Assembly (NCBI RefSeq): GCF_014203755.1
Contig: NZ_JACHJS010000001.1
Span: 5,146,001 to 5,210,000, forward strand
DNA: 64,000 nucleotides
From: Saccharothrix violaceirubra
Lineage (GTDB): Bacteria; Actinomycetota; Actinomycetes; Mycobacteriales; Pseudonocardiaceae
Direction: 5' to 3'
Shown here piece after piece: positions 42,653 through 53,473 of this stretch. The notes beneath the pieces were generated by a model, which did not search any database, had not been told where the DNA came from, and saw only the letters and a list, made by a program, of their open reading frames with translations. Every line of letters starts with the position of its first letter. Position 1 is the first letter of the stretch. Both the position numbers and the translations under genes were made by a program.

Positions 42653-45600
42653 GTGAGCACTTCGGAGAAGTTCCTCAGGGACGTCATCGAGATCCCGGAG
42701 TCGGTGCACGCGGGCGACTTCAAAGTCGAGCTGTCCGGCGGGTTCGCGGACACCGAGGCCCGCGTCGCCGAGTACGTGGTCACCGACCAGCTCCGGACGG
42801 CGTTCGGCAAGGCGCTGTCGATTGTGCGGGCCGCGGTCCGCGACGGCAGCTCACACGCCGCCTACCTGCACGGCTCGTTCGGTTCCGGTAAGAGCCACTT
42901 CCTGACCGTGCTGCACGCGGTGCTGAACAACGAGCCGGCGGCCCGCGCCAAGCCCGGCCTGCAGCCGGTCGTCGCGGAGCACGACGAGTGGCTGCGCGGC
43001 CGGAAGTTCCTGATGGTGCCCTACCACCTCGTGGGCGCCGGGGACATCGACTCGGCGATTCTCGGCGGTTACGTCGCCACGGTGCGCGACCTGCACCCCG
43101 GTCGGCCTACACCACCGGTGTACCGGGCGGACGCGATGCTCGACGACGCCCGTCGCCAGCGCGCGTACGAAAACGACGACGAGAAGTTCGCACGGTGGCT
43201 CGGCAACGACGGAGGGCAGCACGGTGGCGCCGTCGGCGCCGGTGACGATCTCGACGTGATCGATGCCGGCGCGGTCACCACGTGGACGACGGCCCGGCTC
43301 GACCAGGCGTTCTCCGCCCCTGCCGGCGACCCGGTGCGTGGCGCGCTGGTCTCGGCGCTGCTGTCCGGCCCGATGTCGTCATACGCCCGCGGCGCGAGCG
43401 GTGACCGCGACGCGTTCATCCCGCTGGAAAACGGTCTGGCCGTCGTCAGCCAGCACGCGAAGGACCTCGGCTACGACGGTCTCGTGCTGTTCCTCGACGA
43501 GCTGATCCTGTGGCTGCAGGCCCACATGTCCGACCAGCAGTTCGTCAACACCCAGGTCGGCAAGCTGGTCAAGCTGATCGAGTCCGGCGTCGCCGACCGC
43601 GCCCTCCCGATCGTGTCGTTCATCTCGCGCCAGAGGGACCTGTCCAAGCTGGTCGGCGAAGACGTCACCGGCGCCGACGTGAAGAACCTCGAATCGCAGG
43701 TCGAGTACCTGGCCGGTCGTTTCGACGTGGTGAACCTGGACGACCGCAACCTCATCCCGATCATCAAAGAGCGGGTGCTCAAGCCGAAGCCGGGCGCGCG
43801 GGCCGCGCTCGACGACGCGTTCGCCGGTATCGAGTCCGCGAACGCGATGTCCCGGGACGTCCTGCTCGACTCGACCGGCGTGACCGGTGCGACCTGGTCG
43901 GACTTCCGCGACGTCTACCCGTTGTCGCCCGCACTGCTGAACGTCCTCGTGGCACTGTCCGGTGCCCTTCAGCGGGAACGGACGGGCTTGAAGCTCCTAC
44001 AGGAGATGCTTCGTCGCCGCCGGGCCGACATGAAAGTCGGCGATCTGATCCCCCTCGGCGATCTGTGGGACGTGCTGTCGGACGGCACCGGCGAGGCGTT
44101 CACCGACCGCCTGCGTCGTGAAGCCGAAGCGGCGCAACGTTTCCACGCGAGGGTTCGCGCGCATTTGCTGGAGAAGTACGGCAGCTCGGGCGACCAGCGA
44201 TTCGTCGCCGACGACCGGCTGGTCAAGACGCTGCTGCTCGCGTCGCTCACGCCCAAGGTGCCCGCGTTCGCGCAGCTGACCGGCGCCCGGCTGGCCGCGC
44301 TCAATCACGGCTCCATCAGGTCGCGTACCGTCGCGCCGGGCGACGTGGTGGTGAGCCGGCTGCGCGAGCTGCAGGGTCAGTTCGGCGAGTTGCGCTCGGA
44401 CCGCGACGAAGATCCGATGTTCGCGCTGCACCTGTCCGATCTGGACATCGAGCCGTTGCTGGACGCGGTCGGCGAGAAGGACCGGGTCGGTGCCCGCCGG
44501 GTATGGGTGCGCGACCAGTTGTGGAAGGCGTTGGGGATCAAGGACTCCGGCGAGTTCGTGTCGGAGCGGGAAGTCGTCTGGCGTGGTACCCGACGCACCG
44601 CGGAGTTTGTCTTCGCCAACGTCCGCGACAGCCAGGAGTTGGTCGACGCGCAGTTCGGTCCCAGCCTGGCCGGGCGGGTGCGCTTCATCCTGGACTACCC
44701 GTTCGACTCGGCGGGGCAGCACCCCAGCGACGACGCGGCACGGGTCACGGGGCTGGTCCGATCGGGGTTCGATGCGGCGACCGTCGTCTGGCTGCCGCAC
44801 TTCCTGTCGACGCAGAAGGCCGCGCAGCTCGGCAGACTACTGAAGATCGACTACCTGCTGGAGCGCGACCGGCTCGACGACTACGCCGTGCACCTGTCCG
44901 CCGACGACCGCATCCGGGTCCGGCACCAGTTGCAGGCCCAGCGCGACAACCTGACTTCACAGCTCACCGCGGCGCTGCGCCAGCTCTACGGCATCGCGCA
45001 GGCTGAGGAGAGCACGATCAGCGCCGAGGTCGGGCAACAGGGACACGTGATGTCCCTGTTGCCGGCGCACAAGCCACGCCTGCTCGCGGGTGCCGGGTTC
45101 GAGCACAACCTGTTCGCGCTGGCCGACGGGGTGTTCGAAACGCTCTACCCGAAGCATCCCGATTTCGACCCCCAGCGCAACCGCAAGCCGGTCACCACCG
45201 GCGAACTGCGCACGGTGCTGGGGTGGATCACCCGTGCCGCGGAGGACGGTGGCCGACGTGTCGTCGTCGACCGCAACCACCTGGCGCTGGTGAAGCGGAT
45301 CGTGCACCCGCTGGAACTCGGAGAGGTCAGCGACGGCCCGCTGAACCTGTCCAACGAGTGGCGGCGGCGGATCGAGCAGTACGCCGCCCAACAGGGCGTG
45401 ACCGGCGACTACGCCGTCGAGGACATCAGACAGTGGATCTCCGGGCTCGGCTTCACCGGTTTGGACAAACCCGTCGCCAACCTGGTCGTCGCGACCTACG
45501 CGCTGCTCGCCGACCGTGCGTGGCTGCACCACGGCGGTCCGACCGATCCACCGGACCTGGATCGGATCGGTCCCGGCTACGCGTTGCGGGCGCAGGAACT

Positions 45601-46471
45601 GCCCACCGCCGAGGAGTTCACCGCTGCTCGCACGAGGGCGATGAGGCTGTTCGGCGTGCACGTGCCCGACGCGCTGTTCGCCCGCAACGTCAACCGACTC
45701 GCGGCAGAGATCCGGACGCAGATCGCCGCGCACGAGTCAGCGGTGAACGGAGTCCGCGTCTCGCTGGGCAAGCACGCGGCGGCGCTGGGCGTCACCGACG
45801 CGGACGCGCGACCGCGAACCGCGCGGGACGCGGCGGATCTGCTGGCCGCGCTGTCGACCCTGCACGACGCGACTCCGATGCTCCGGCACCTGGTTCGCGT
45901 CGCGTACGACGCCACGGACGAAGTGGTCGGCAACGCGATCAAGTCCGCGGTGTCGGTGCTGTCCGCGCTGGACAAGGTCGACTGGTCCCTCCTGGAGTCG
46001 GTAAGGGGATTCACCGGTCGTGAGGACGGCGTAGGCGACCGTGCCCGCCGGCTGGTCTCCGATGTACGGCTGGCCGCGGCGGACGACGAGTTCAACCGGC
46101 CGCTGGCCCCGGTGCTGGATTCGATCAGGCGGGACGCGGTCGCACTGATCAGTGAAGCGGCGCGTCTCGCCGGAGCCGCCGCCGGCACGACCTCCGGGAA
46201 CCGGGTGATCGTCGAACCGGTGCCGCCGGTACCCGAGGGGGGCGCCGACCAGATCAGCTTGACCGACCACGGCACTCCCGCGGTGCCCGGTGGGAGCGGC
46301 GACAAGCCGGCCATGACGCCTCGCCGGCACGTAGTGCGGTCCAGTGCCGTGGAACGTGAACTGGCCGGGATCATCTCCGACATCCGGCGGGAGATCCACG
46401 CCTACGCCGGCCGACACCCGGGCGGGCGCATCGAGATCACCTGGCGCGTGGTGGCAGAGGAGGAATCCTGA
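42653..46471 (+). CDS. pglY: BREX type 2 ATPase PglY (BrxC-like)
   Basis: A 1272-residue P-loop ATPase. The conserved N-terminus ([25 protein letters not shown]) leads to Walker A GSFGSGKS at 74-81 and a Walker B-like [13 protein letters not shown], then the long helical body typical of PglY/BrxC. It is thought to be a large AAA+-like core component working with PglX and PglZ. GTG 42653 is 6 bp after the pglX stop, and its stop overlaps pglZ by one base. Confidence 0.95.
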   Translation: MSTSEKFLRDVIEIPESVHAGDFKVELSGGFADTEARVAEYVVTDQLRTAFGKALSIVRAAVRDGSSHAAYLHGSFGSGKSHFLTVLHAVLNNEPAARAKPGLQPVVAEHDEWLRGRKFLMVPYHLVGAGDIDSAILGGYVATVRDLHPGRPTPPVYRADAMLDDARRQRAYENDDEKFARWLGNDGGQHGGAVGAGDDLDVIDAGAVTTWTTARLDQAFSAPAGDPVRGALVSALLSGPMSSYARGASGDRDAFIPLENGLAVVSQHAKDLGYDGLVLFLDELILWLQAHMSDQQFVNTQVGKLVKLIESGVADRALPIVSFISRQRDLSKLVGEDVTGADVKNLESQVEYLAGRFDVVNLDDRNLIPIIKERVLKPKPGARAALDDAFAGIESANAMSRDVLLDSTGVTGATWSDFRDVYPLSPALLNVLVALSGALQRERTGLKLLQEMLRRRRADMKVGDLIPLGDLWDVLSDGTGEAFTDRLRREAEAAQRFHARVRAHLLEKYGSSGDQRFVADDRLVKTLLLASLTPKVPAFAQLTGARLAALNHGSIRSRTVAPGDVVVSRLRELQGQFGELRSDRDEDPMFALHLSDLDIEPLLDAVGEKDRVGARRVWVRDQLWKALGIKDSGEFVSEREVVWRGTRRTAEFVFANVRDSQELVDAQFGPSLAGRVRFILDYPFDSAGQHPSDDAARVTGLVRSGFDAATVVWLPHFLSTQKAAQLGRLLKIDYLLERDRLDDYAVHLSADDRIRVRHQLQAQRDNLTSQLTAALRQLYGIAQAEESTISAEVGQQGHVMSLLPAHKPRLLAGAGFEHNLFALADGVFETLYPKHPDFDPQRNRKPVTTGELRTVLGWITRAAEDGGRRVVVDRNHLALVKRIVHPLELGEVSDGPLNLSNEWRRRIEQYAAQQGVTGDYAVEDIRQWISGLGFTGLDKPVANLVVATYALLADRAWLHHGGPTDPPDLDRIGPGYALRAQELPTAEEFTAARTRAMRLFGVHVPDALFARNVNRLAAEIRTQIAAHESAVNGVRVSLGKHAAALGVTDADARPRTARDAADLLAALSTLHDATPMLRHLVRVAYDATDEVVGNAIKSAVSVLSALDKVDWSLLESVRGFTGREDGVGDRARRLVSDVRLAAADDEFNRPLAPVLDSIRRDAVALISEAARLAGAAAGTTSGNRVIVEPVPPVPEGGADQISLTDHGTPAVPGGSGDKPAMTPRRHVVRSSAVERELAGIISDIRREIHAYAGRHPGGRIEITWRVVAEEES

Positions 46472-49167
46472 TGGTGGCGCCACCCGAGGTGAACCGACGC
46501 ATCGTCGAGTCGCTGCTGGAAGCGGAACTGCCGCATGCCGGCGACCGCCGGCTGGTGCTCGTGCACGGTCGTTACGACGAGTCGTCGCCGAGCGAGTTCG
46601 CCCTGCGGGTGGGCGGCCGGCAGCGCCGGGTCACGGTGACCGACCAGCGGTCGGTCCTCGGCATCGTCGACGCGTGGAGGCGACACCGGGTGGGTGCGGA
46701 CACCGACGACGTGCTCGTCGTGACCACCGGGGTGGACGACGCCCAGCTCGGCTGGAACCTGCGCGGCCACGCCGTCGGCCGGGCGACACGCACGGTCGAC
46801 CGGGCCGAGATCGTCAAGCAGCGGTTCGGCGCGGTCGACATCGACCCGCGCATCCGCCGCGAACGCTGGCTTGTCGACGCGTTGCTGGCGGCCGAGCCCG
46901 CCGCCGGCTGGCGTCGCTCAGGCCCCGTGCTGACCCGGGACACCGCCGTACGTGCGTTGATCGGGGCACGGGTCGGAGGTACCGAACTCGCCGAGGGGAC
47001 GCTGGACGCGAGCAGCCTGCTGAGCTGGTCGCGCACCGCGGCGGGTTCGGCCTTCGCCGCCCTGCCCGAGGCGGAACAAGCGGGACTGTCCTCGTGGTTG
47101 GTGGAGAACGTCGGCGCGGCGGCGGTGGTGGTGATGTCGCTCGCCGCCGCCGGACAGGCGGACGACGTGATGGCACTGGGGGTGCTCGCGTCGGCGATCG
47201 CCGGGCCGAACGCCTCGACCGACGCGGCCCTGGCGATCGGTGGCCTGCTCGGACGGGTCCGCCCACGCGGCAACGAACTCCAGGCGTTCGTGGACGCGGT
47301 CGAGGGCGTACTCGACCGGTGGGCCGGGGAGGCTGCGACCGGCACCGCGACCGGGCAGGAAACCCGCCGCCAAGTGCTGGACGTGGTGCGCCGGGCCGAC
47401 GATTTGGCCGTCTCCGCGGACCTCACCGCGAGCCTCACCGCGAACCGGTTCCTGCCGAGCAGCTTCGACGCCCGGCTGCGCGACCTCGCCGGCGCGCTGG
47501 CCCGGGGACCGCACAACGCCGCCGACACCGCACTACGCGCGGTCGAGGAGCACGCGCTGGCGCGGTTGTTCCCCGGACGCGCCGCCGCGGCGGCCACGGC
47601 CGTCCGCCTCGCGCGCTGGATCGCCGAGCCCGAGGACGATGTCGAATCCGTCGCCTCGGGAGTGCGGAACCACCTCGCGGACTGGGCGTGGGTGGACCGT
47701 GCGCTGGCGCTGCTGTGGATGGGCGACAGCGTGCACGACCCGGTCGTCGGGCAGGCGTACCGGTCCGTGCACGACGCCGCGCGTGCCCGCCGGGACAGGC
47801 TGGACGAGCGGTTCGCCAAGCACCTGGCGGTGTGGACCCGGCACGCGTCGACCCAGGACACCGGTGGCTGTCTGGTGATCGAGGACGTGCTCGGCCAGGT
47901 CGTCGCACCGTTGGCGGGCGGACACCGGTCCCCCCTGATGATCGTGCTGGACGGCATGAGCGGCGCGGTCGCCACCGAACTCGGCGAGCAGCTTGCCGCA
48001 CGGGGGTGGGAGGAGGTCTCGCCGGAGGCCGACACGCGGGTCGTCGCCGTCGCCGCGATCCCCTCGGTGACCCGGGTCAGCCGTGCGAGCCTGCTCACCG
48101 CCGGCCTGGCAAGCGGCGACCAGTCGAGCGAGAAGTCCGGGTTCGAGGCGTTCTGGCGTCGACACCGCAGGACGGCCTCGCTGTTCCACAAAGGAGAGAT
48201 CGGCGGCCATGCGGGGCAGCGGCTGTCGGACGATCTCGTCACCGCACTGGCCGGCGACGAGATCGTCGGTGTCGTGCTCAACACCGTCGACGACGCCCTC
48301 GACCACGGACGTGAAGGCGACCGCACCGGATGGCGGGTCGGTGACGTCACCTACCTGGCCGACCTGCTGGACGCCGCCCGCGCCTACGCCCGGCCTGTCG
48401 TGCTGGCCTCCGACCACGGGCATGTGCTGGAACGAACGGAGCCGGGCTCCGGGCCGATCGACGCGCCCGGTGTCGAGTCGGCCCGCTGGCGTACCGGTAC
48501 ACCTCGGGAAGGCGAGGTCTCGCTGACCGGGCCCCGGGTGCTCGACGGTGGTGGCAGCGTAGTCGTGCCCTGGCGTGAAGACATCCGCTACACACCGCGT
48601 AAGGCCGGCTACCACGGTGGCGCGTCACTCGCCGAGATGGCGGTCCCGGTGCTGGTCCTGCTCCCCTCGGTCGACCTGATGCCGACCGGCTGGCACCTGT
48701 TGTGCCCGGAGGCGGTGACACCCGCGTGGTGGAGGCGTCCGGTCGAAGCCGCCACGCCGGCACCCGCGCAGCGGCGCAGGCCACAGCGCGCCGAGCCCCG
48801 CGCGGACGAACGGTCCACACCGCTGTTCCCGGTCGAAACAGCGAGCCGGGACGCCGAGACTTTGGGCCGCCGGGTGGTCGCGTCGAAGATCTACGACGCG
48901 CAGAAGGAGTACGTGCCGAAGGCTCCCAAGAAGCCCGAGGTCGCGGCCGTGATCGACATGCTCGCCGCGGCCGACGGAACGCGCTCGCTCACTTCCGTCG
49001 CCACCGCGGCAGGTCGGTCGGGACGCAATCCGGAGTTCCTCGTCAGCACCCTGCAGCGGCTGCTCAACGTCGAGGGCTATCCGGTACTGTCCTCTGTGGA
49101 TGGTGGTCGCACGCTCAAGCTCGACCTGGAGCTGTTGTGCGAGCAGTTCGGGGTGGAGAAGCCGTGA
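46471..49167 (+). CDS. pglZ: BREX alkaline-phosphatase-superfamily protein PglZ
   Basis: An 898-residue protein carrying the PglZ domain. Metal-site motifs are visible as LDGMSGA with D494 and SDHGHV with D648-H649; an N-terminal helical region and a C-terminal HTH-like tail complete it. PglZ is the hallmark of all BREX types and acts as a metal-dependent enzyme whose exact substrate in defence is unsettled. ATG 46471 shares its A with the pglY stop, after GAGGAGG. Confidence 0.95.
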   Translation: MVAPPEVNRRIVESLLEAELPHAGDRRLVLVHGRYDESSPSEFALRVGGRQRRVTVTDQRSVLGIVDAWRRHRVGADTDDVLVVTTGVDDAQLGWNLRGHAVGRATRTVDRAEIVKQRFGAVDIDPRIRRERWLVDALLAAEPAAGWRRSGPVLTRDTAVRALIGARVGGTELAEGTLDASSLLSWSRTAAGSAFAALPEAEQAGLSSWLVENVGAAAVVVMSLAAAGQADDVMALGVLASAIAGPNASTDAALAIGGLLGRVRPRGNELQAFVDAVEGVLDRWAGEAATGTATGQETRRQVLDVVRRADDLAVSADLTASLTANRFLPSSFDARLRDLAGALARGPHNAADTALRAVEEHALARLFPGRAAAAATAVRLARWIAEPEDDVESVASGVRNHLADWAWVDRALALLWMGDSVHDPVVGQAYRSVHDAARARRDRLDERFAKHLAVWTRHASTQDTGGCLVIEDVLGQVVAPLAGGHRSPLMIVLDGMSGAVATELGEQLAARGWEEVSPEADTRVVAVAAIPSVTRVSRASLLTAGLASGDQSSEKSGFEAFWRRHRRTASLFHKGEIGGHAGQRLSDDLVTALAGDEIVGVVLNTVDDALDHGREGDRTGWRVGDVTYLADLLDAARAYARPVVLASDHGHVLERTEPGSGPIDAPGVESARWRTGTPREGEVSLTGPRVLDGGGSVVVPWREDIRYTPRKAGYHGGASLAEMAVPVLVLLPSVDLMPTGWHLLCPEAVTPAWWRRPVEAATPAPAQRRRPQRAEPRADERSTPLFPVETASRDAETLGRRVVASKIYDAQKEYVPKAPKKPEVAAVIDMLAAADGTRSLTSVATAAGRSGRNPEFLVSTLQRLLNVEGYPVLSSVDGGRTLKLDLELLCEQFGVEKP

Positions 49168-50486
49168 CCGGTCCCGTCAGCGAGGCCCGCCGCCGTGAGG
49201 TCGTCGCGGCCTTGCGGCGGGGTACCGTCCCACAAGCCGGGCTCGACCTGTTCGCGGTGGGACTCGACCGGTTCGTCACCGCGATGGACGAAGACCTCGC
49301 CACCGCGTCGAAAGGTGGCGCCGCGTTCCACGCTGTGCGGGGCGAGTACGGCTCGGGCAAGACGTTCTTCGCCCGCTGGCTGGCCGAGCGGGCCAAGCGG
49401 TCGGGGCACGCGACGGCCGAGGTCCAGATCTCGGAGACCGAGACTCCCCTGCACCGGTTGGAGACGGTGTACCGGAGGTTGACCGAACGGCTGACCACGG
49501 CGACGCACCGACCCAGCGCGCTCGGCCCTGTTGTCGATTCCTGGTTCTACACCCTTGAGGAGGAGGTCCTCGACGCGGGCGAGGTGGCCGAGGACGACCG
49601 GGACGCGTTGTCCGAAGCGGTGGACGCACTGCTGGAACAGCGCCTTGCGGAGGTCGCCCGCACGACACCCGCGTTCGCCGCGGCCCTGCGCGGTTACCGA
49701 CGCGCACGGGTCGAGGGTGACGCCGCGACCGCCGAGGCGCTCATCGCCTGGCTGGGCGGGCAGAAGTCCGTCGCGACGTCCGCACGTCGGGCCGCCGGAG
49801 TGCGGGGCGACCTGGACCATTTCGCCGCCCTGGGATTCCTCCAGGGTCTGCTGACCGTGCTCCGTGACTGCGGCCACCCTGGCCTGCTGCTCGTGCTCGA
49901 CGAGATCGAGACGCTGCAACGGGTTCGGACGGACGTTCGGGAGAAGGGGCTCAACGCGCTCCGGCAACTGCTGGACGAGATCGACGCGGGTCGCTTCCCC
50001 GGGCTGTTCCTCGTGATCACCGGGACGCCTGCGTTCTTCGACGGACAGCAGGGCGTGCAGCGCCTGGCCCCGCTGGCACAGCGCTTGGCCACCGATTTCA
50101 CCACCGACGCGAGGTTCGATTCCCCCAGGGCGGTGCAGCTGCGACTGCCCGGGTTCGACCTCGACCGCTTGACCGAGCTCGGCAGCGCCGTCCGCGACCT
50201 CTACGCCGGGGTGGCACGTCATCCCGACCGGATCGGATCCATCGTCGACGACGCCTACGTGGCGAAGCTGGCCGCGGCCGTGACAGGGGGGCTCGGCGGC
50301 CGGGTGGGTGTGGCGCCCCGGATCTTCCTGCGCAAGCTCGTAGCCGATGTGCTGGACCGGGTCGACGAATACCCGGAGTTCGATCCGCGGGTCCACTACG
50401 CCCTGACGATGACCTCCGCCGAGTTGACCGAGGTCGAGCGCAACGCCGCGGCCGGCGCGGACGACATCGAGTTGGACATGCCGTGA
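49164..50486 (+). CDS. brxD: BREX type 2 ATPase BrxD
   Basis: A 440-residue ATPase of the DUF2791/BrxD kind: Walker A GEYGSGKT at 60-67, Walker B LLVLDEIETL and a sensor-like LVITGTPAFF. The N-terminus (RRREVVAALRRGTVPQAGLDLFAVGL) is the usual BrxD opening. GTG 49164 overlaps the pglZ stop (GTGA). BrxD and BrxHI are the two genes that distinguish type 2 BREX. Confidence 0.93.
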   Translation: MTGPVSEARRREVVAALRRGTVPQAGLDLFAVGLDRFVTAMDEDLATASKGGAAFHAVRGEYGSGKTFFARWLAERAKRSGHATAEVQISETETPLHRLETVYRRLTERLTTATHRPSALGPVVDSWFYTLEEEVLDAGEVAEDDRDALSEAVDALLEQRLAEVARTTPAFAAALRGYRRARVEGDAATAEALIAWLGGQKSVATSARRAAGVRGDLDHFAALGFLQGLLTVLRDCGHPGLLLVLDEIETLQRVRTDVREKGLNALRQLLDEIDAGRFPGLFLVITGTPAFFDGQQGVQRLAPLAQRLATDFTTDARFDSPRAVQLRLPGFDLDRLTELGSAVRDLYAGVARHPDRIGSIVDDAYVAKLAAAVTGGLGGRVGVAPRIFLRKLVADVLDRVDEYPEFDPRVHYALTMTSAELTEVERNAAAGADDIELDMP

Positions 50487-52594
50487 CGGACGGCTCCGAC
50501 GACCTGCACCCGACCCTGGCCCACCACATCGTGAACACGCTCGGGTGGAGGTCGATGCGACCTCTGCAGTCCGCGGCGGTACGGCCGCTGGTCACGGGCG
50601 ATGACGCCCTCCTCCTCGCACCCACGGCGGGCGGCAAGACCGAAGCCGCCTGCTTCCCTTTGCTCAGCGCGATGGAGCGGCACCGATGGACCGGCTTGTC
50701 AGTGGTCTACGTGTGCCCGCTCAAGGCGTTGCTGAACAATCTCCTCCCGCGCCTGGAGTCCTACGCGTCGTGGCTGGGGCGTCGCGCGGCACTCTGGCAC
50801 GGTGACACGACCTCGTCCGCGCGCCGGGGCATCCTGCGTGAGCCTCCGGACATCCTGTTGACCACGCCCGAGTCCCTCGAAGCGATGCTGGTGAGCGCGA
50901 ACGTGGACCACAAACGCGTGTTCGCCGACCTGCGCGCTGTCGTCGTGGACGAGGTGCACGCGTTCGCGGGTGACGATCGGGGCTGGCACCTGCTCGCGGT
51001 CCTGGAACGCCTCACCCGGATCGCCGGGCGGCCGGTACAACGGGTGGGCCTGTCGGCGACCGTCGGCAATCCGCATGACCTGCTGACCTGGTTGCAGGGC
51101 TCCGGCCGAGGATCCCGCCCCGCCCAGGTCGTCGCGCCGGAAGCCGACAGTCCGCCCACCGCCCCGGCATCCGTCGACATCGAAGTGGACTACGTGGGCT
51201 CGGTGTCCAACGCCGCCACGATCATCGCCACGTTGCACCAGGGTCGGAAACGGCTCGTGTTCTGCGACTCGAGGCAGCTGGTCGAGGAACTGGGCGCCGC
51301 GCTGCGCTCCCGCGGCGTCACCACCTTCCTGTCGCACGCGTCGTTGTCCGCCGACGAACGACACCGTGCCGAGCAGGCATTCGCCGAAGCCCGCGACTGC
51401 GTGATCGTCTCGACCAGCACGCTCGAACTGGGCATCGACGTCGGCGATCTGGACCGGGTGATCCAGATCAACACACCCCGCTCCGTCGCCTCGTTCCTGC
51501 AACGGCTGGGCCGCACAGGACGCCGGCCGGGCACGACCCGCAACTGCCTGTTCCTCGCGATCCGACGGGACGAAGTGGTGTGGACGTCGGCACTGCTGCT
51601 TCTGTGGAGCCGGGGCTACGTCGAACCGGTGACCGCACCACCCGAGCCGCGGCACATCGTGGCCCAACAGCTGCTGGCGCTGTGCCTGCAGGAGAACCGC
51701 ATCGGGGCACGGCTGTGGGATCGGGAGTGGAACGGGTTGACGCCGTTCGACCGCAGTGCGGAGCCGGTTCTCGGACACTTGACGGACAACGGATTTCTCG
51801 ACCGGGACGGCGAACTGCTGTTCATCGGTCCCACCGCCGAACAGCGGTTCGGCCGACGGCATTTCATGGACATGACGGCCGTGTTCACCGCGCCGCCGCA
51901 GTTCACCGTGTTCCACGGACGCCGCGAGATCGGCCGCACGGACCCGGCGCTCCTGACGGAGAAGGTGGAAGGACCGCGACTGCTCCTGCTGGCCGGGCGC
52001 AGTTGGCAGGTCGGCTGGATCGATTGGAAGCGCCGCCGGTGTTTCGTGGAGGAAGCGGATCGCGGCGGCAAGGCGCGCTGGCACACCTCGGGCATCGGCG
52101 GCGCGTCCTTCGACCTCACGCGGGCGGCGCGGGAGGTGCTGCTCGGTGAACGGCCGCCGGTCACGCTGACCCGACGTGCGGAACGCGCGCTCGCGGACGA
52201 ACGTGAGGACGCGGGAAGTCGGGTGTACCCCGGCGGCACGGTGATCACCTCGGACGGGGTCGACACCCGGTGGTGGACCTGGGCCGGTTACCGGGCGAAC
52301 GCCACCCTCGCCGCCACCTTGTCGGACCTTCTCGACGAACGGCAGCGAGTCGACGACGCCTCGATCCGCCTGCGCAACGACCTGAGCCGCGAAATGTGGC
52401 GGGTGGCGACCACCGGCGCATCGGGACGGCTGGTGCTGCCGGAGGTCGACGAGCAGGCTCTCACCGGGCTGAAGTTCGGCGAGGCGTTGCCCACGCGCCT
52501 GGCGGTGGCGACATTGGCGACCCGCATCGCAGATGTCCAGGGTGCGACCCGAACGCTCGCGGAACCAGTCCGTCACCACGTCCGGCCCCGTTGA
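50483..52594 (+). CDS. brxHI: BREX type 2 Lhr-like helicase BrxHI
   Basis: A 703-residue superfamily 2 helicase: motif I APTAGGKT (46-53), DEVH at 156-159, and the C-terminal RecA lobe with STSTLELGIDVGDLDRVIQINTP and QRLGRTGRR. The C-terminal domain after about residue 400 is Lhr-like, not RecQ-like. It is the last gene of the operon and starts in a GTGA overlap with brxD. About 170 bp without features follow before the next, oppositely oriented gene. Confidence 0.93.
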   Translation: MTDGSDDLHPTLAHHIVNTLGWRSMRPLQSAAVRPLVTGDDALLLAPTAGGKTEAACFPLLSAMERHRWTGLSVVYVCPLKALLNNLLPRLESYASWLGRRAALWHGDTTSSARRGILREPPDILLTTPESLEAMLVSANVDHKRVFADLRAVVVDEVHAFAGDDRGWHLLAVLERLTRIAGRPVQRVGLSATVGNPHDLLTWLQGSGRGSRPAQVVAPEADSPPTAPASVDIEVDYVGSVSNAATIIATLHQGRKRLVFCDSRQLVEELGAALRSRGVTTFLSHASLSADERHRAEQAFAEARDCVIVSTSTLELGIDVGDLDRVIQINTPRSVASFLQRLGRTGRRPGTTRNCLFLAIRRDEVVWTSALLLLWSRGYVEPVTAPPEPRHIVAQQLLALCLQENRIGARLWDREWNGLTPFDRSAEPVLGHLTDNGFLDRDGELLFIGPTAEQRFGRRHFMDMTAVFTAPPQFTVFHGRREIGRTDPALLTEKVEGPRLLLLAGRSWQVGWIDWKRRRCFVEEADRGGKARWHTSGIGGASFDLTRAAREVLLGERPPVTLTRRAERALADEREDAGSRVYPGGTVITSDGVDTRWWTWAGYRANATLAATLSDLLDERQRVDDASIRLRNDLSREMWRVATTGASGRLVLPEVDEQALTGLKFGEALPTRLAVATLATRIADVQGATRTLAEPVRHHVRPR

Positions 52595-52764
52595 CGTCGC
52601 CGCACGACATGGTCGTCCGGGGCCACCGGCGAACAACCTTGCGCACGGTCCAGAGCGTGTTCCGCTGGAGCTTCGACCTGACTCGCGGTGTGGAAACCGG
52701 AACTCCTTCCTGCCGAACCACAAGCGATCCGGGAGTTCCTTCGGAAGGTTCCCACCGACAAGCG

Positions 52765-53418
52765 TCAGACCGGCCGGGCCCGGACCCAGCTCCTGTCCTC
52801 GGTCAGGAACGACTCCAGCTCCAGGTCCGCGGCGCGCAGGCACGCCGCCAGGGCATCGTCGTCCAGCAGGTGGTTGGTGATCCGGTGCGTCCAGACCTGC
52901 CCGTCCAGCCGGTATTCCAGCGTGGCCACGATGAGGTCGTCGCCGACGCGACGGATCTCCCCCACGCTCACCTCGCCCCCGTCGGAGTCACCGTGGCTGG
53001 GCACCGCGCGTTCGACCAGGACCACGCCGTCGTCGCGCACGTGCGCCCGCGCGGTGTCCAGGAAACGGCGGCCCAGCGCCGGTCCGGCCGAGTTGATCAG
53101 GAACGATCCCAGCACCACCGCGTCGAACCGCCGGTCGAGGCGCAGCTCCTCGATCGGGGCGCACACCACCTCGGTCCGCACGTGCGCCAGCATCTCGGGC
53201 GATTCGTCGACGCCCACGACGGGATGCCCCAGGGCGAGCAGCGGGTGCGTGACGCGCCCGGCTCCGCAGCCCAGTTCGAGGATGGCCGCGCCCTCGGCGA
53301 CGGCCCGGTGCACGACCTCGGGTTCGCGACGCGCCGGCGACCGGGCGAAGAAGCCCACCGGACTGCCGTCGGGCGCGATGGCCCCCGGTCCGTTCCCCGA
53401 CTGCCCCATCGCGCCCAT
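52765..53418 (-). CDS. Class I SAM-dependent methyltransferase
   Basis: A 217-residue methyltransferase: the SAM motif ILELGCGAGRVTHPLLALGHPVVGVDESPEML occupies residues about 45-78, with the post-motif FDAVVLGSFLINS. There is no recognisable substrate domain. ATG 53418 and ATG 53409 are both possible starts. It follows the BREX operon in opposite orientation and precedes the phosphonate genes on the same strand as the FAD oxidoreductase, 55 bp downstream of it; co-transcription is possible. Confidence 0.8.
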   Translation of the reverse strand: MGAMGQSGNGPGAIAPDGSPVGFFARSPARREPEVVHRAVAEGAAILELGCGAGRVTHPLLALGHPVVGVDESPEMLAHVRTEVVCAPIEELRLDRRFDAVVLGSFLINSAGPALGRRFLDTARAHVRDDGVVLVERAVPSHGDSDGGEVSVGEIRRVGDDLIVATLEYRLDGQVWTHRITNHLLDDDALAACLRAADLELESFLTEDRSWVRARPV

Positions 53419-53473
53419 ACGACCAGGATGGCACGGTCCGCGGACGCGGTGTTCCCGCTTTCGCCGTAGCGGG

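Noticed and set aside
52595..52764. Possible gene between brxHI and the methyltransferase.
   Set aside because: No frame with a start, ribosome site and plausible protein on either strand.
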